Assembly: GCA_030263395.1 (NCBI GenBank)
Contig: SZOW01000008.1
Location: 73,709 to 137,708, forward strand
DNA length: 64,000 nucleotides
Source of the DNA: QUBU01 sp014337915
GTDB lineage: Bacteria; Pseudomonadota; Gammaproteobacteria; Steroidobacterales; GCA-2729495
Direction of reading: 5' to 3'
A program made the translations under genes and the position numbers. The number at the start of each line of letters is the position of its first letter. The first letter of the stretch is position 1. The notes beneath the pieces are model-generated. The model worked only from the letters and a program-made list of their open reading frames with translations. It searched no databases and had not been told where the DNA came from. This document shows, piece by piece, positions 51,634 to 59,164 of the stretch.

Positions 51634-53724
51634 ATGATCCGGCGCTACACGATGGCAGTCCTGCTGGCTGCCGCCCTGGCCTGCGTGCTGGCCACCCCGC
51701 GGCCGGCATGGGCCGAGGAGGGCATGTGGACCTTCGACAACTTTCCGCGTGAGGCGGTGCGCAGCCGCTACGGCGTCAGCATCGGCCAGGACTGGCTGGA
51801 CCGCGTGCGCCGGGCCACGGTGCGCCTCGAGGGCGGCTGCAGCGCTTCCATCGTCTCGCCATCCGGGCTGGTGCTGACCAACGAGCACTGCGTTCGGGAC
51901 TGCCTGCAGCGCCTGTCCACGCCGTCCCGGGACATCGCCGGCGCCGGCTTCCTCGCCGCCGGCCGGGCCGGCGAGGAGCGCTGCGCGGCCGAGCAGGCCT
52001 CGATCCTGGAGCGCATCGAGAACGTCAGCGCCGCGGTGCAGGCGGCGGTGGGCGATGGCGTCGGCCCGGCCGCCAACGAGCGGCGCAAGGCGGCGCTCAC
52101 CCGGCTGGAGCAGGCCTGCGAGGACGACTGGCGGCGGCGCGGCGACCCGCATTCCTGCGAGGCGGTGACGCTGTACGGTGGCGGGCAGTACTTCCTCTAT
52201 CACTACCGCCGCTACGTCGACCTGCGCCTGGTGTTCGCGCCGGAAGCCGACATCGCTTTCTTCGGTGGTGACCTCGACAACTTCCGCTTCCCGCGCTGGG
52301 ACCTGGACTTCGCGCTGCTGCGCCTGTACGTGGATGGCAGGCCCGCGCCGACGCCCGGCTACCTGCGCTGGCGGCGCGCCGGTGCGGCACCCGGCGAGGC
52401 GGTGTTCGTCGCCGGCCATCCCGGCAGCACGCAGCGCCTGCAGACCCTGGCGCAGCTGCGCTTCGAGCGCGAGTACGTCCTCGGGCACTGGCTGCTGCGC
52501 GCCGCGGAGCTGCGCGGCCGCTACCTGCAGTTCTCCGCCAGCGGCGCCGAGCAGGCGCGCAGCGCCGAGTCCGAGCTGTTCTCGCTGGAAAACGTGCTCA
52601 AGGTCAGGCGCAACCAGATGGCGGTGCTGCTTGATCACGGCTTCATGGCCGCGCGCGAGCGGGACGAGCAGGCGCTGCGTGCGGCGGTGGCCGCCGATCC
52701 GCGCCTGAAGCCGGCAGCCGACGCCTGGGCCGAGATCGACCGGGCGCTGGCCGGCTACCGCGCGTTCTACGACCGCTACCTGTTCCTCGAGCGTGGCGCG
52801 GCGCTGCAGGGTGAGCTGGGCGCGGCGGCGCGCCTGCTGGTGCGTGCCGCAGTCGAGCGCGCGAAGCCGAACGAGCAGCGGCAGCGCGAGTTCAGCGACG
52901 CGGCGCTGCCGCGCCTGCGCCAGCAACTGCTGGCACCACAGCCCGCCTATCCGGCCTTCGAGGCGCTGCGCCTCGGGTTCTCGCTGGAAAAGCTGGTGGA
53001 GTACCTCGGCGTCGATGACCCGGCGGTGCGCCTGGCGCTGGGGCGCGAAGCACCGCAGCAGCTGGCGGCACGGCTGGTGCGCGAAACGCGCCTCGGCGAT
53101 CCCGCATTCCGCGAGCAGCTGTGGAACGGCGGGCTGGCGGCGGTGGAGGCGGCCGATGACCCGCTGCTGGCGCTGGCCCTGCGGCTGGAGCCGGAAGCCA
53201 GCGCGCTGCGCCGGCGCCACGACGACCAGGTCGAGGCGCCGATACGCGCCGCGGAAGAGCGCCTGGCACGGGCGCGTTTCGCCATCCACGGCACGCGCAG
53301 CTATCCGGATGCAACCTTCACCCTGCGCCTGAGTTATGGGGCGGTGCAGGGCTGGCGGGAAGGCGACCATGACGTGGCGCCGTTCACCAGGCTCGACGGG
53401 CTCTACGCCCGCGCCACCGGCCAGCCGCCATTCCGCCTGCCGCCGCGCTGGCTGCAGGCCCAGTCGCGGGTCAACCTCGACACCCCGTTCAACTTCGCCA
53501 CCAGCAACGACATCATCGGCGGCAACTCCGGCAGCCCGATCATCGATGCGGGCGGGCGCCTCGTCGGGCTGATCTTCGATGGCAACCTGCATTCCATCGG
53601 TGGTGACTACGGCTACGACCCCGCGCTGAACCGCGCCGTGGCGGTGCATCCGGCGGTGATGTTGCTGGCGCTGCGCGAGATCTATGGCGCCGATGCACTG
53701 CTGCGGGAACTGGGAATCGAATAG
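51634..53724 (+). CDS. S46-family dipeptidyl-peptidase, DPP7-like
   Basis: 696 residues. Signal peptide (MAVLLAAALACVLATPRPAWA), chymotrypsin-fold halves split by a helical domain. Catalytic triad regions: H85 (LTNEHC), Asp in GDLDNFRFPRWDLDF and S632 (GGNSGSPI). The residue 18 after the Ser is G650 (FDGN); in this family Gly there marks DPP7 (hydrophobic P1) and Arg marks DPP11 (acidic P1). Acts on peptides in the periplasm. CCGGAGGAA precedes the ATG. Divergent from the mevalonate fusion gene. Confidence 0.92.
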   Translation: MIRRYTMAVLLAAALACVLATPRPAWAEEGMWTFDNFPREAVRSRYGVSIGQDWLDRVRRATVRLEGGCSASIVSPSGLVLTNEHCVRDCLQRLSTPSRDIAGAGFLAAGRAGEERCAAEQASILERIENVSAAVQAAVGDGVGPAANERRKAALTRLEQACEDDWRRRGDPHSCEAVTLYGGGQYFLYHYRRYVDLRLVFAPEADIAFFGGDLDNFRFPRWDLDFALLRLYVDGRPAPTPGYLRWRRAGAAPGEAVFVAGHPGSTQRLQTLAQLRFEREYVLGHWLLRAAELRGRYLQFSASGAEQARSAESELFSLENVLKVRRNQMAVLLDHGFMAARERDEQALRAAVAADPRLKPAADAWAEIDRALAGYRAFYDRYLFLERGAALQGELGAAARLLVRAAVERAKPNEQRQREFSDAALPRLRQQLLAPQPAYPAFEALRLGFSLEKLVEYLGVDDPAVRLALGREAPQQLAARLVRETRLGDPAFREQLWNGGLAAVEAADDPLLALALRLEPEASALRRRHDDQVEAPIRAAEERLARARFAIHGTRSYPDATFTLRLSYGAVQGWREGDHDVAPFTRLDGLYARATGQPPFRLPPRWLQAQSRVNLDTPFNFATSNDIIGGNSGSPIIDAGGRLVGLIFDGNLHSIGGDYGYDPALNRAVAVHPAVMLLALREIYGADALLRELGIE

Positions 53725-53740
53725 GAGCCTCGCGGACCTC

Positions 53741-55399
53741 ATGGAAAGAATCTGGCTGCAGAGTTATCCCCCCGGGGTCCCGGCGGACATCGAACTCGAC
53801 CCCGCGGATTCGCTGGTGGGGATGCTGGAACGTGCCTGCCGGCAGTTCGCCGACCGGCCGGCGTTCAACAACCTCGGGCGCAGCATCAGCTACGCCGAGC
53901 TCGACCGGCTCAGCGAGCGTTTCGCGGCATTCCTGCAGGCCGGGCTGGGACTCGGGCGCGGCGAGCGCGTGGCCATCATGCTGCCGAACCTGCTGCAGTT
54001 CCCGGTGGCGCTCTATGGCGTGTGGCGCGCCGGGCTGGTGGTGGTCAACGTCAACCCGCTGTACACCGCGCGCGAGCTGGCGCACCAGCTCAGGGACTCC
54101 GGCGCGACGGCCATCGTCGTGGTCGCCAATGCCGGCGCGGTGCTGGAGCAGGCGCTGGCCGGGACCGCGGTGCGCCACGTCATCGTCACCGAAATCGGCG
54201 ACCTGCTGCCGTTCCCGCGCCGCCAGCTGGTCAACTTCGTGCTGCGGCACGTCCGACGGATGGTGCCGCGCTACCGGTTGCCGGGCGTGATCCGCTTCGA
54301 CGCGGCCCTGCGCCATGCGGGTCCCCTGCAGCGCGTGGCGCCGGCCGGTGCCGACCTGGCCTGCCTGCAGTACACCGGCGGCACCACCGGCCTCGCCCGC
54401 GGCGCGATGCTGAGCCACGGCAACCTGCTGGCCAACGTCCGCCAGATCAACACCTGGTTCGCGAGCCTGGTGCGCCCGGGTGCCGAGGTGGTGATCACGG
54501 CGCTGCCGCTCTACCACGTCTATGCGCTCACCTGTAACTGCCTGGCGTACACCGAACTCGGCGGCCTCAACGTGCTGATCACCGATCCGCGCGACATGCC
54601 GGGCTTCATCCGCGAGCTACGGCGCTGGAAGTTCACGGCCATGACCGGCGTCAACACGCTCTACCAGCACCTGGCGAACCACCCGGCGCTGGGGAGCGTG
54701 GACTTCTCGCACCTCAAGCTGGTCTCGGCGGGTGGCATGGCGGTCATGGAGGCCACCGCGAAGCAGTGGGCCGCGGCCACCGGCACCGAGATCCTCGAAG
54801 GCTACGGCCTGTCCGAGGCCTCGCCGGTGGTCAGCTCCAACCGCCCGGACCTCGCCGCCTGGACCGGCAGCATCGGCCTGCCGCTGCCGGGCACCGGCAT
54901 CTCGCTGCGCGATGATGACGACCATGAAATGCCGGTGGGCCAGCCGGGTGAGATCTGCGTGCGCGGGCCGCAGGTGATGCAGGGCTACTGGGGCAACCAC
55001 AGCGCCACCGGCGATGTCATGACCAGCGACGGCTACCTCAGGACCGGCGACATCGCGGTGATGGATGCCGCCGGCTACATGCGCATCGTCGATCGCAAGA
55101 AGGACATGATCTCGGTGTCCGGCCTCAAGGCCTACCCGAACGAGATCGAGAACGTGGTGATGCTGCACCCGGCGGTGCTCGAGGCGGCCTGCATCGGCGT
55201 GCCAGACGTGGGCACCAGCGAGGCCGTCAAGGTGTTCGTGGTGCTGCGGCCGGGGCAGGTGGCAACCGCGGACGACATCCGCGACATCTGCCGCCGGCAC
55301 CTGGCGGCCTACAAGGTGCCGAAGCACGTCGAGTTCCGCGACTCGCTGCCCAAGTCCAACGTGGGCAAGATCCTCCGGCGGGCGCTGCGGGAGGGCTGA
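53741..55399 (+). CDS. fadD: Long-chain fatty acid-CoA ligase
   Basis: 552 residues of the adenylate-forming family: P-loop YTGGTTGLARGAMLSHGN (an Arg where FadD often has Lys), GYGLSEASPVVS, LRTGDIAVMD, the hinge IVDRKKDMI and the catalytic Lys in PKSNVGKILRR. Activates fatty acids as acyl-AMP then acyl-CoA at the inner membrane. It follows the S46 peptidase by 16 bases, with AGGAG between. Confidence 0.93.
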   Translation: MERIWLQSYPPGVPADIELDPADSLVGMLERACRQFADRPAFNNLGRSISYAELDRLSERFAAFLQAGLGLGRGERVAIMLPNLLQFPVALYGVWRAGLVVVNVNPLYTARELAHQLRDSGATAIVVVANAGAVLEQALAGTAVRHVIVTEIGDLLPFPRRQLVNFVLRHVRRMVPRYRLPGVIRFDAALRHAGPLQRVAPAGADLACLQYTGGTTGLARGAMLSHGNLLANVRQINTWFASLVRPGAEVVITALPLYHVYALTCNCLAYTELGGLNVLITDPRDMPGFIRELRRWKFTAMTGVNTLYQHLANHPALGSVDFSHLKLVSAGGMAVMEATAKQWAAATGTEILEGYGLSEASPVVSSNRPDLAAWTGSIGLPLPGTGISLRDDDDHEMPVGQPGEICVRGPQVMQGYWGNHSATGDVMTSDGYLRTGDIAVMDAAGYMRIVDRKKDMISVSGLKAYPNEIENVVMLHPAVLEAACIGVPDVGTSEAVKVFVVLRPGQVATADDIRDICRRHLAAYKVPKHVEFRDSLPKSNVGKILRRALREG

Positions 55400-55402
55400 G
55401 CT

Positions 55403-56173
55403 TCAGCGCCCCTGGCTCTTCGCGAGCGCCGCCACCGCCGCCCAGTGCTCGTCACTGGTCCAGCTGCTGATGAAGCGTTCTTCCTCGACGCCCGCGAGCT
55501 CCGCATGGGCGCGCCGGCGCGCGGCGGCCACCGGGGCCTTGCAGCCCTCGAGCACCGCGCGGCTGCGGCAGAGGTAGGGCTCGAGGAAGGTCTCGATGCA
55601 GGACTCCAGCGCCTGGCCGGGCGCGCAGACCCAGTCCACCAGCCCGAGCTCCAGGGCGCGCCCCGGCGCGATGCGCGCCGCGGTGGCGAGGATGCGCAGC
55701 GCACGCCGGTCGCCGACGGTCAGCGCCAGGTCGATGCCCCCGCCCCATGCGGTGGTGACGGCGAGCTGCGACTGCAGGAAGCCGATCTCCGCGTGGGGCG
55801 CGGCGATGCGCAGGTCGCAGGCGAGCGCGAGTTCGGCGCCGCCGCCGAGCGCCGGGCCGTTGAGCGCGGCGATGACCGGTACCGGGAAGGCGCGCACCTG
55901 ATCGAGCGCGGCGCGGCCGCGGCGGCTCATGGCGCGGGTGTCGGCAGCGGAGCGGATGGCGTCGAGTTCCTGGAGGTCACCGCCGGCCGCGAAGCATTTG
56001 TCGCCGGCGCCGGTGATCACCGCGCAGAGGATGCCCGGGTCGCTGGCATGGCTGGTGAGCGTGGCGCCGATTTCATCGAGCAGGGCGAGTGCCAGCGCAT
56101 TGCGCTTCTCGGGGCGGTTGATGGTGAGGTGCAGGACGGCGCCGTGGCGCCCGACAATGAGTTCACTGGACAT
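55403..56173 (-). CDS. Enoyl-CoA hydratase/isomerase-family protein
   Basis: 256 residues of the crotonase fold. The first oxyanion-hole segment is KCFAAGGDLQELDA and the second GPALGGGAELALACDLRIA. The position after the GGGAE helix reads ... FLQSQLAVTTAWGGG, where hydratases often carry a second Glu, so hydratase versus isomerase is uncertain. Convergent with fadD (3 bases apart) and downstream of the MaoC-like gene. Confidence 0.9.
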   Translation of the reverse strand: MSSELIVGRHGAVLHLTINRPEKRNALALALLDEIGATLTSHASDPGILCAVITGAGDKCFAAGGDLQELDAIRSAADTRAMSRRGRAALDQVRAFPVPVIAALNGPALGGGAELALACDLRIAAPHAEIGFLQSQLAVTTAWGGGIDLALTVGDRRALRILATAARIAPGRALELGLVDWVCAPGQALESCIETFLEPYLCRSRAVLEGCKAPVAAARRRAHAELAGVEEERFISSWTSDEHWAAVAALAKSQGR

Positions 56174-56184
56174 CGGGGACACTC

Positions 56185-56664
56185 TCAGAAGTAAAGACGC
56201 ATGACGCATTCGGCCACGCAGGCCGGCCGCGACTGGCCGTCGACCTCCACCGTGTACTCCTCGGTGAGTTCGATGCTGTTCTTCACCTCCGCCACCGCCA
56301 GCAGCCGGCAGCGCGCGCGGATGCGGCTGCCGACCGGAACGGCGTTGGGGAAGCGCAGCTTGTTGATGCCGTAGTTGATGATGTTCTTCACGCCGGGGAA
56401 CAGCGGCTTCGACTCGTCCACCAGTCCCCGCAGGTAGGGATACAGCGACAGCGTGAAGTAGCCATGGGCGATGGTGCCCTTGTAGGCGGACTCGGCGGCG
56501 GCGCGCTGCGGGTTGACGTGGATCCACTGCTGGTCGCGGGTAGCACGGGCGAAGTCGTCGACCATCGGCTGCGTGATGTCGAGCCAGTCGCTGAGGTGCA
56601 CCTCGGTGCCGGTCTTGCTGCTGAGGTCGGCCAGGGTCCTGGCCAGGGAGTCGGCGGGCGCCAT
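56185..56664 (-). CDS. MaoC-like enoyl-CoA hydratase
   Basis: 159 residues of the hot-dog fold, R-specific hydratase type: DFARATRDQQWIHVNPQRAA (catalytic D and H) then GTIAHGYFTLSL. It hydrates trans-2-enoyl-CoA to (R)-3-hydroxyacyl-CoA. Ends 11 bases before the crotonase gene in the same direction, so the two hydratases are probably one transcript. Confidence 0.92.
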   Translation of the reverse strand: MAPADSLARTLADLSSKTGTEVHLSDWLDITQPMVDDFARATRDQQWIHVNPQRAAAESAYKGTIAHGYFTLSLYPYLRGLVDESKPLFPGVKNIINYGINKLRFPNAVPVGSRIRARCRLLAVAEVKNSIELTEEYTVEVDGQSRPACVAECVMRLYF

Positions 56665-56876
56665 GCGATGGTTCCTTGCGGGTCAGGTGACAATAATCTT
56701 GCGGCCCGCGATGCTAGCAGAAGGCCGCCACCGGGGCAGCGATCCACGGCCCGCCGGCGAGCATCCGCGGGCCGCCGGGGAACCCGCGCAGCCTGCGGCC
56801 TTCCAATGCCGATGAAGGATCGGTGTTTCCGGCCTGCCCCGCGCCTTTGGCAGTCGGTGAGCCCATTGCCTGACGA

Positions 56877-56882
56877 TATAAT
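56877..56882 (+). promoter_or_regulatory. Candidate -10 box just before the repeat lipoprotein gene
   Basis: Perfect TATAAT ending 8 bases before the ATG at 56890, which would make the message leaderless. No -35 match at the usual distance. Confidence 0.35.
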
Positions 56883-56889
56883 CGCCACC

Positions 56890-57909
56890 ATGACCGGATT
56901 CATGCGCAGGATCCCGTTTCCATCCATCCGCCTGGGCGGCACCGGGCTGCTGTGCGCGCTGCTGCTGGTCGCCTGCAGCAATGCCAGCCAGCAGTCGCCC
57001 TCGGGCAGCGCAGGCGGTCCGCCGTCCGGTGGTGGCATGGGCAGCCCACCCTCCGGCAGCGCGGGCGGGCAGGGAATCCCGGGTAGCTCGGGCAGCATCG
57101 GTGGCCAAAGCGGCAGCCAGAGTGGCAGCCCGAGCAGCAGCAAAGGCAGCAGCAAAGGCAGCGGCCAGGGCGCGCAGAGCAGCCAGGGCGGCCAAGGCAG
57201 CCAGGGTAGCCAGGGTAGCCAGAGTAGCCAGAGCAGCCAAGCGGGCCAGGCAGACCCGGCAGGCCCGGCAGGCCCGGCAGGCCCGGCAGGCCCGGCAGGC
57301 CAGGGTGGCCAGGCGGGTACCGACGGGACACGGCGGCCGGGCGGCTCGGGTGCCGGCGGCGACGACGCCCAGGGCGCCTTCGACAAGTCGCTCGGTGATT
57401 TCGACGGCGAGATCGCCCGCGAGCGGGAAGTGCTGGCTTCGACCGGCAAGGGCTCGGGCCAGGGCGCGCAGACACGCGAGGCAGCGGATGCCGGTGCCGT
57501 GAAGGGGAACGGTGCGGCCGGCGGCCGCTATCCCGGCGGCGCCGCCGACACTGGCATGGGCGATGCCGCGGGCGGCACCCCATCGGGCGGCATGCGCGGA
57601 CCGGCAGGGGCAGCGGGCGCCGGGGCCGGCGGCGATGCGCCCGAAGCGGGTGCCAGCGGCGCAGCCGGCAGCGAAAAGGGTGGCCCGGGCCAGCAGCAGC
57701 CGGGCAATGCCGGCAGCGGTTCCGCGGACAAGGGTGGCGCGCAGGAGGGCAGCGCGGCGCCGGACATTCCGGCCGACATTCCCCAGGACGGCACCGGCGA
57801 GGACCAGGTGGCCCGGCAGCTGCGCGAGGCGGCGCTGGCCGAGAAGGACCCGAAGGTACGCGAGGCGCTATGGGACCAGTACCGCCGGCATACCGGCATT
57901 CGCAAGTGA
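56890..57909 (+). CDS. Low-complexity lipoprotein with collagen-like repeats
   Basis: 339 residues. Lipoprotein signal (LLLVACSN, Cys near 29). The mature part is almost entirely Gly, Ser, Gln, Ala and Pro, with SQG/SQS triplets then five P-A-G triplets coded by 9-bp DNA repeats at 57255-57299. A Gly-x-y triplet run of this length can form only a short collagen-like helix. The last 50 residues are charged and ordered (DQVARQLREAALAEKDPKVREALWDQYRRHTG). Surface or periplasmic role is likely. First gene of the kinase cluster. Confidence 0.8.
   Translation: MTGFMRRIPFPSIRLGGTGLLCALLLVACSNASQQSPSGSAGGPPSGGGMGSPPSGSAGGQGIPGSSGSIGGQSGSQSGSPSSSKGSSKGSGQGAQSSQGGQGSQGSQGSQSSQSSQAGQADPAGPAGPAGPAGPAGQGGQAGTDGTRRPGGSGAGGDDAQGAFDKSLGDFDGEIAREREVLASTGKGSGQGAQTREAADAGAVKGNGAAGGRYPGGAADTGMGDAAGGTPSGGMRGPAGAAGAGAGGDAPEAGASGAAGSEKGGPGQQQPGNAGSGSADKGGAQEGSAAPDIPADIPQDGTGEDQVARQLREAALAEKDPKVREALWDQYRRHTGIRK
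57188..57240 (+). repeat. Imperfect 9-bp tandem repeats coding SQG/SQS
   Basis: Successive copies of GGTAGCCAG with small changes, in frame, inside the repeat lipoprotein gene. Copy number could vary by slippage without frameshift. Confidence 0.8.
57255..57299 (+). repeat. Five exact 9-bp tandem repeats coding P-A-G
   Basis: CCCGGCAGG repeated five times without change. Exact identity implies recent expansion. Confidence 0.92.
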
Positions 57910-57916
57910 GGCCGGC

Positions 57917-59152
57917 ATGGCGGCTATCCTGACCAGTCGCATGCCTTTCACCCGGATCGCTGCCGCGTCGCTGGCCCTGGTGCTGCTGTTCCTTGCGGCC
58001 TGTTCGACTTCCCGCAACGTCAAGTACGAGAGCGTGGCCCTGCAGCGCACCGAGCGCGAGGTGCCGGCGGCCGAACTGCTCGACGTCGGCATCGTGCTGT
58101 TCGATCCGGGTGTCGGCGAGGCGGATGCCGACCGCGACAGCCTGGTGTTCCCGGAGGTGCGGCGCGCCGAGGCGCGTTACATGCCGTTCCATCTCAAGAC
58201 CACGCTGGAGGCGAGCGGCCAGTGGGGCTCGGTGTGGGTGCTGCCCGAGAAATCCGACTCGGTCGACCTGCTGGTCTGGGGCCGCATCGACCAGTCCGAT
58301 GGCCTCGACGTGGTGATCCGCGCCGGTGCCTGGGATGCCACCGGCCGCGAGTGGCTGAACAAGACCTACCGCACGCGGGTCCCGGAGAAGGCGTACTCGA
58401 AGTACCGCGACCAGAGCCAGGACCCGTACCAGAACGTCTACAACGAGATCGCCAACGACCTGCTGGCAGTGCGCCAGAAGCTGCCGGCGCGTGACCTGCA
58501 GGTCGTGCACGAGGTGGCGGAGATGCGCTACGCGGCAGATCTGGTGCCGACGGCCTTCGATGGCTACCTGGCGCAGGACCGCAAGGGCATCTACAGCCTG
58601 CAGCGCCTGCCGGCCGCCGACGACCCGATGCTCGCGCGCATGCGCGCGGTGCGCGAACGCGAGTATGCCGTCGTCGATACGCTGAACGAGTACTACGCCT
58701 CGCTGTATTACGATCTCGCGAAGCCCTACGAGGACTGGCGCAAGGTGTCGCGCGAGGAGACCATCAAGTACCAGGACCTGAAGCGCTCCGCCATGTTGCG
58801 CTACCTGCTCGGGGGTGCGGCGATCCTCGGTGCGGTACTCTACGAGGGCGCGGGCGGCGACAACAGCGCCATCACCATGGTCGGCGTCATGGGCGGCATC
58901 GAGGGCATCAAGGCCGGCATGGGCAAGTCCGCCGAGGCCACCATCGCCCGCGAGGGCCTCAAGGAGCAGGGCAAGTCGCTGGAGGCCGAGGCCGAGCCGC
59001 TGGTGGTGGAGGTCGAGGGTCAGACGCTGCGCCTCACCGGTAGTGCCGAGGAACGCTACAAGGAATGGCGGCAGTTGCTGCGGCAGATCTATGAGAAGGA
59101 AACCGGCCTGCCGCCGCCAGCCGCCGCGACTGCGCCGGCCACCGGCGGCTGA
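57917..59152 (+). CDS. Lipoprotein of the kinase cluster
   Basis: 411 residues from the ATG at 57917, with GAGG a few bases upstream; an ATG at 57941 is possible. Lipobox LAAC near 33. The mature part has a beta-rich region (LDVGIVLFDPGV ... SVDLLVWGRIDQSDG), a long helical region (YEDWRKVSREETIKYQDLKR) and a short hydrophobic Gly-rich stretch (LGGAAILGAVLYEGAGG). No domain recognised. It lies 7 bases past the repeat lipoprotein and 12 bases before the kinase gene, so all three are one operon. Confidence 0.8.
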   Translation: MAAILTSRMPFTRIAAASLALVLLFLAACSTSRNVKYESVALQRTEREVPAAELLDVGIVLFDPGVGEADADRDSLVFPEVRRAEARYMPFHLKTTLEASGQWGSVWVLPEKSDSVDLLVWGRIDQSDGLDVVIRAGAWDATGREWLNKTYRTRVPEKAYSKYRDQSQDPYQNVYNEIANDLLAVRQKLPARDLQVVHEVAEMRYAADLVPTAFDGYLAQDRKGIYSLQRLPAADDPMLARMRAVREREYAVVDTLNEYYASLYYDLAKPYEDWRKVSREETIKYQDLKRSAMLRYLLGGAAILGAVLYEGAGGDNSAITMVGVMGGIEGIKAGMGKSAEATIAREGLKEQGKSLEAEAEPLVVEVEGQTLRLTGSAEERYKEWRQLLRQIYEKETGLPPPAAATAPATGG

Positions 59153-59164
59153 GCGCAGCAGCGC

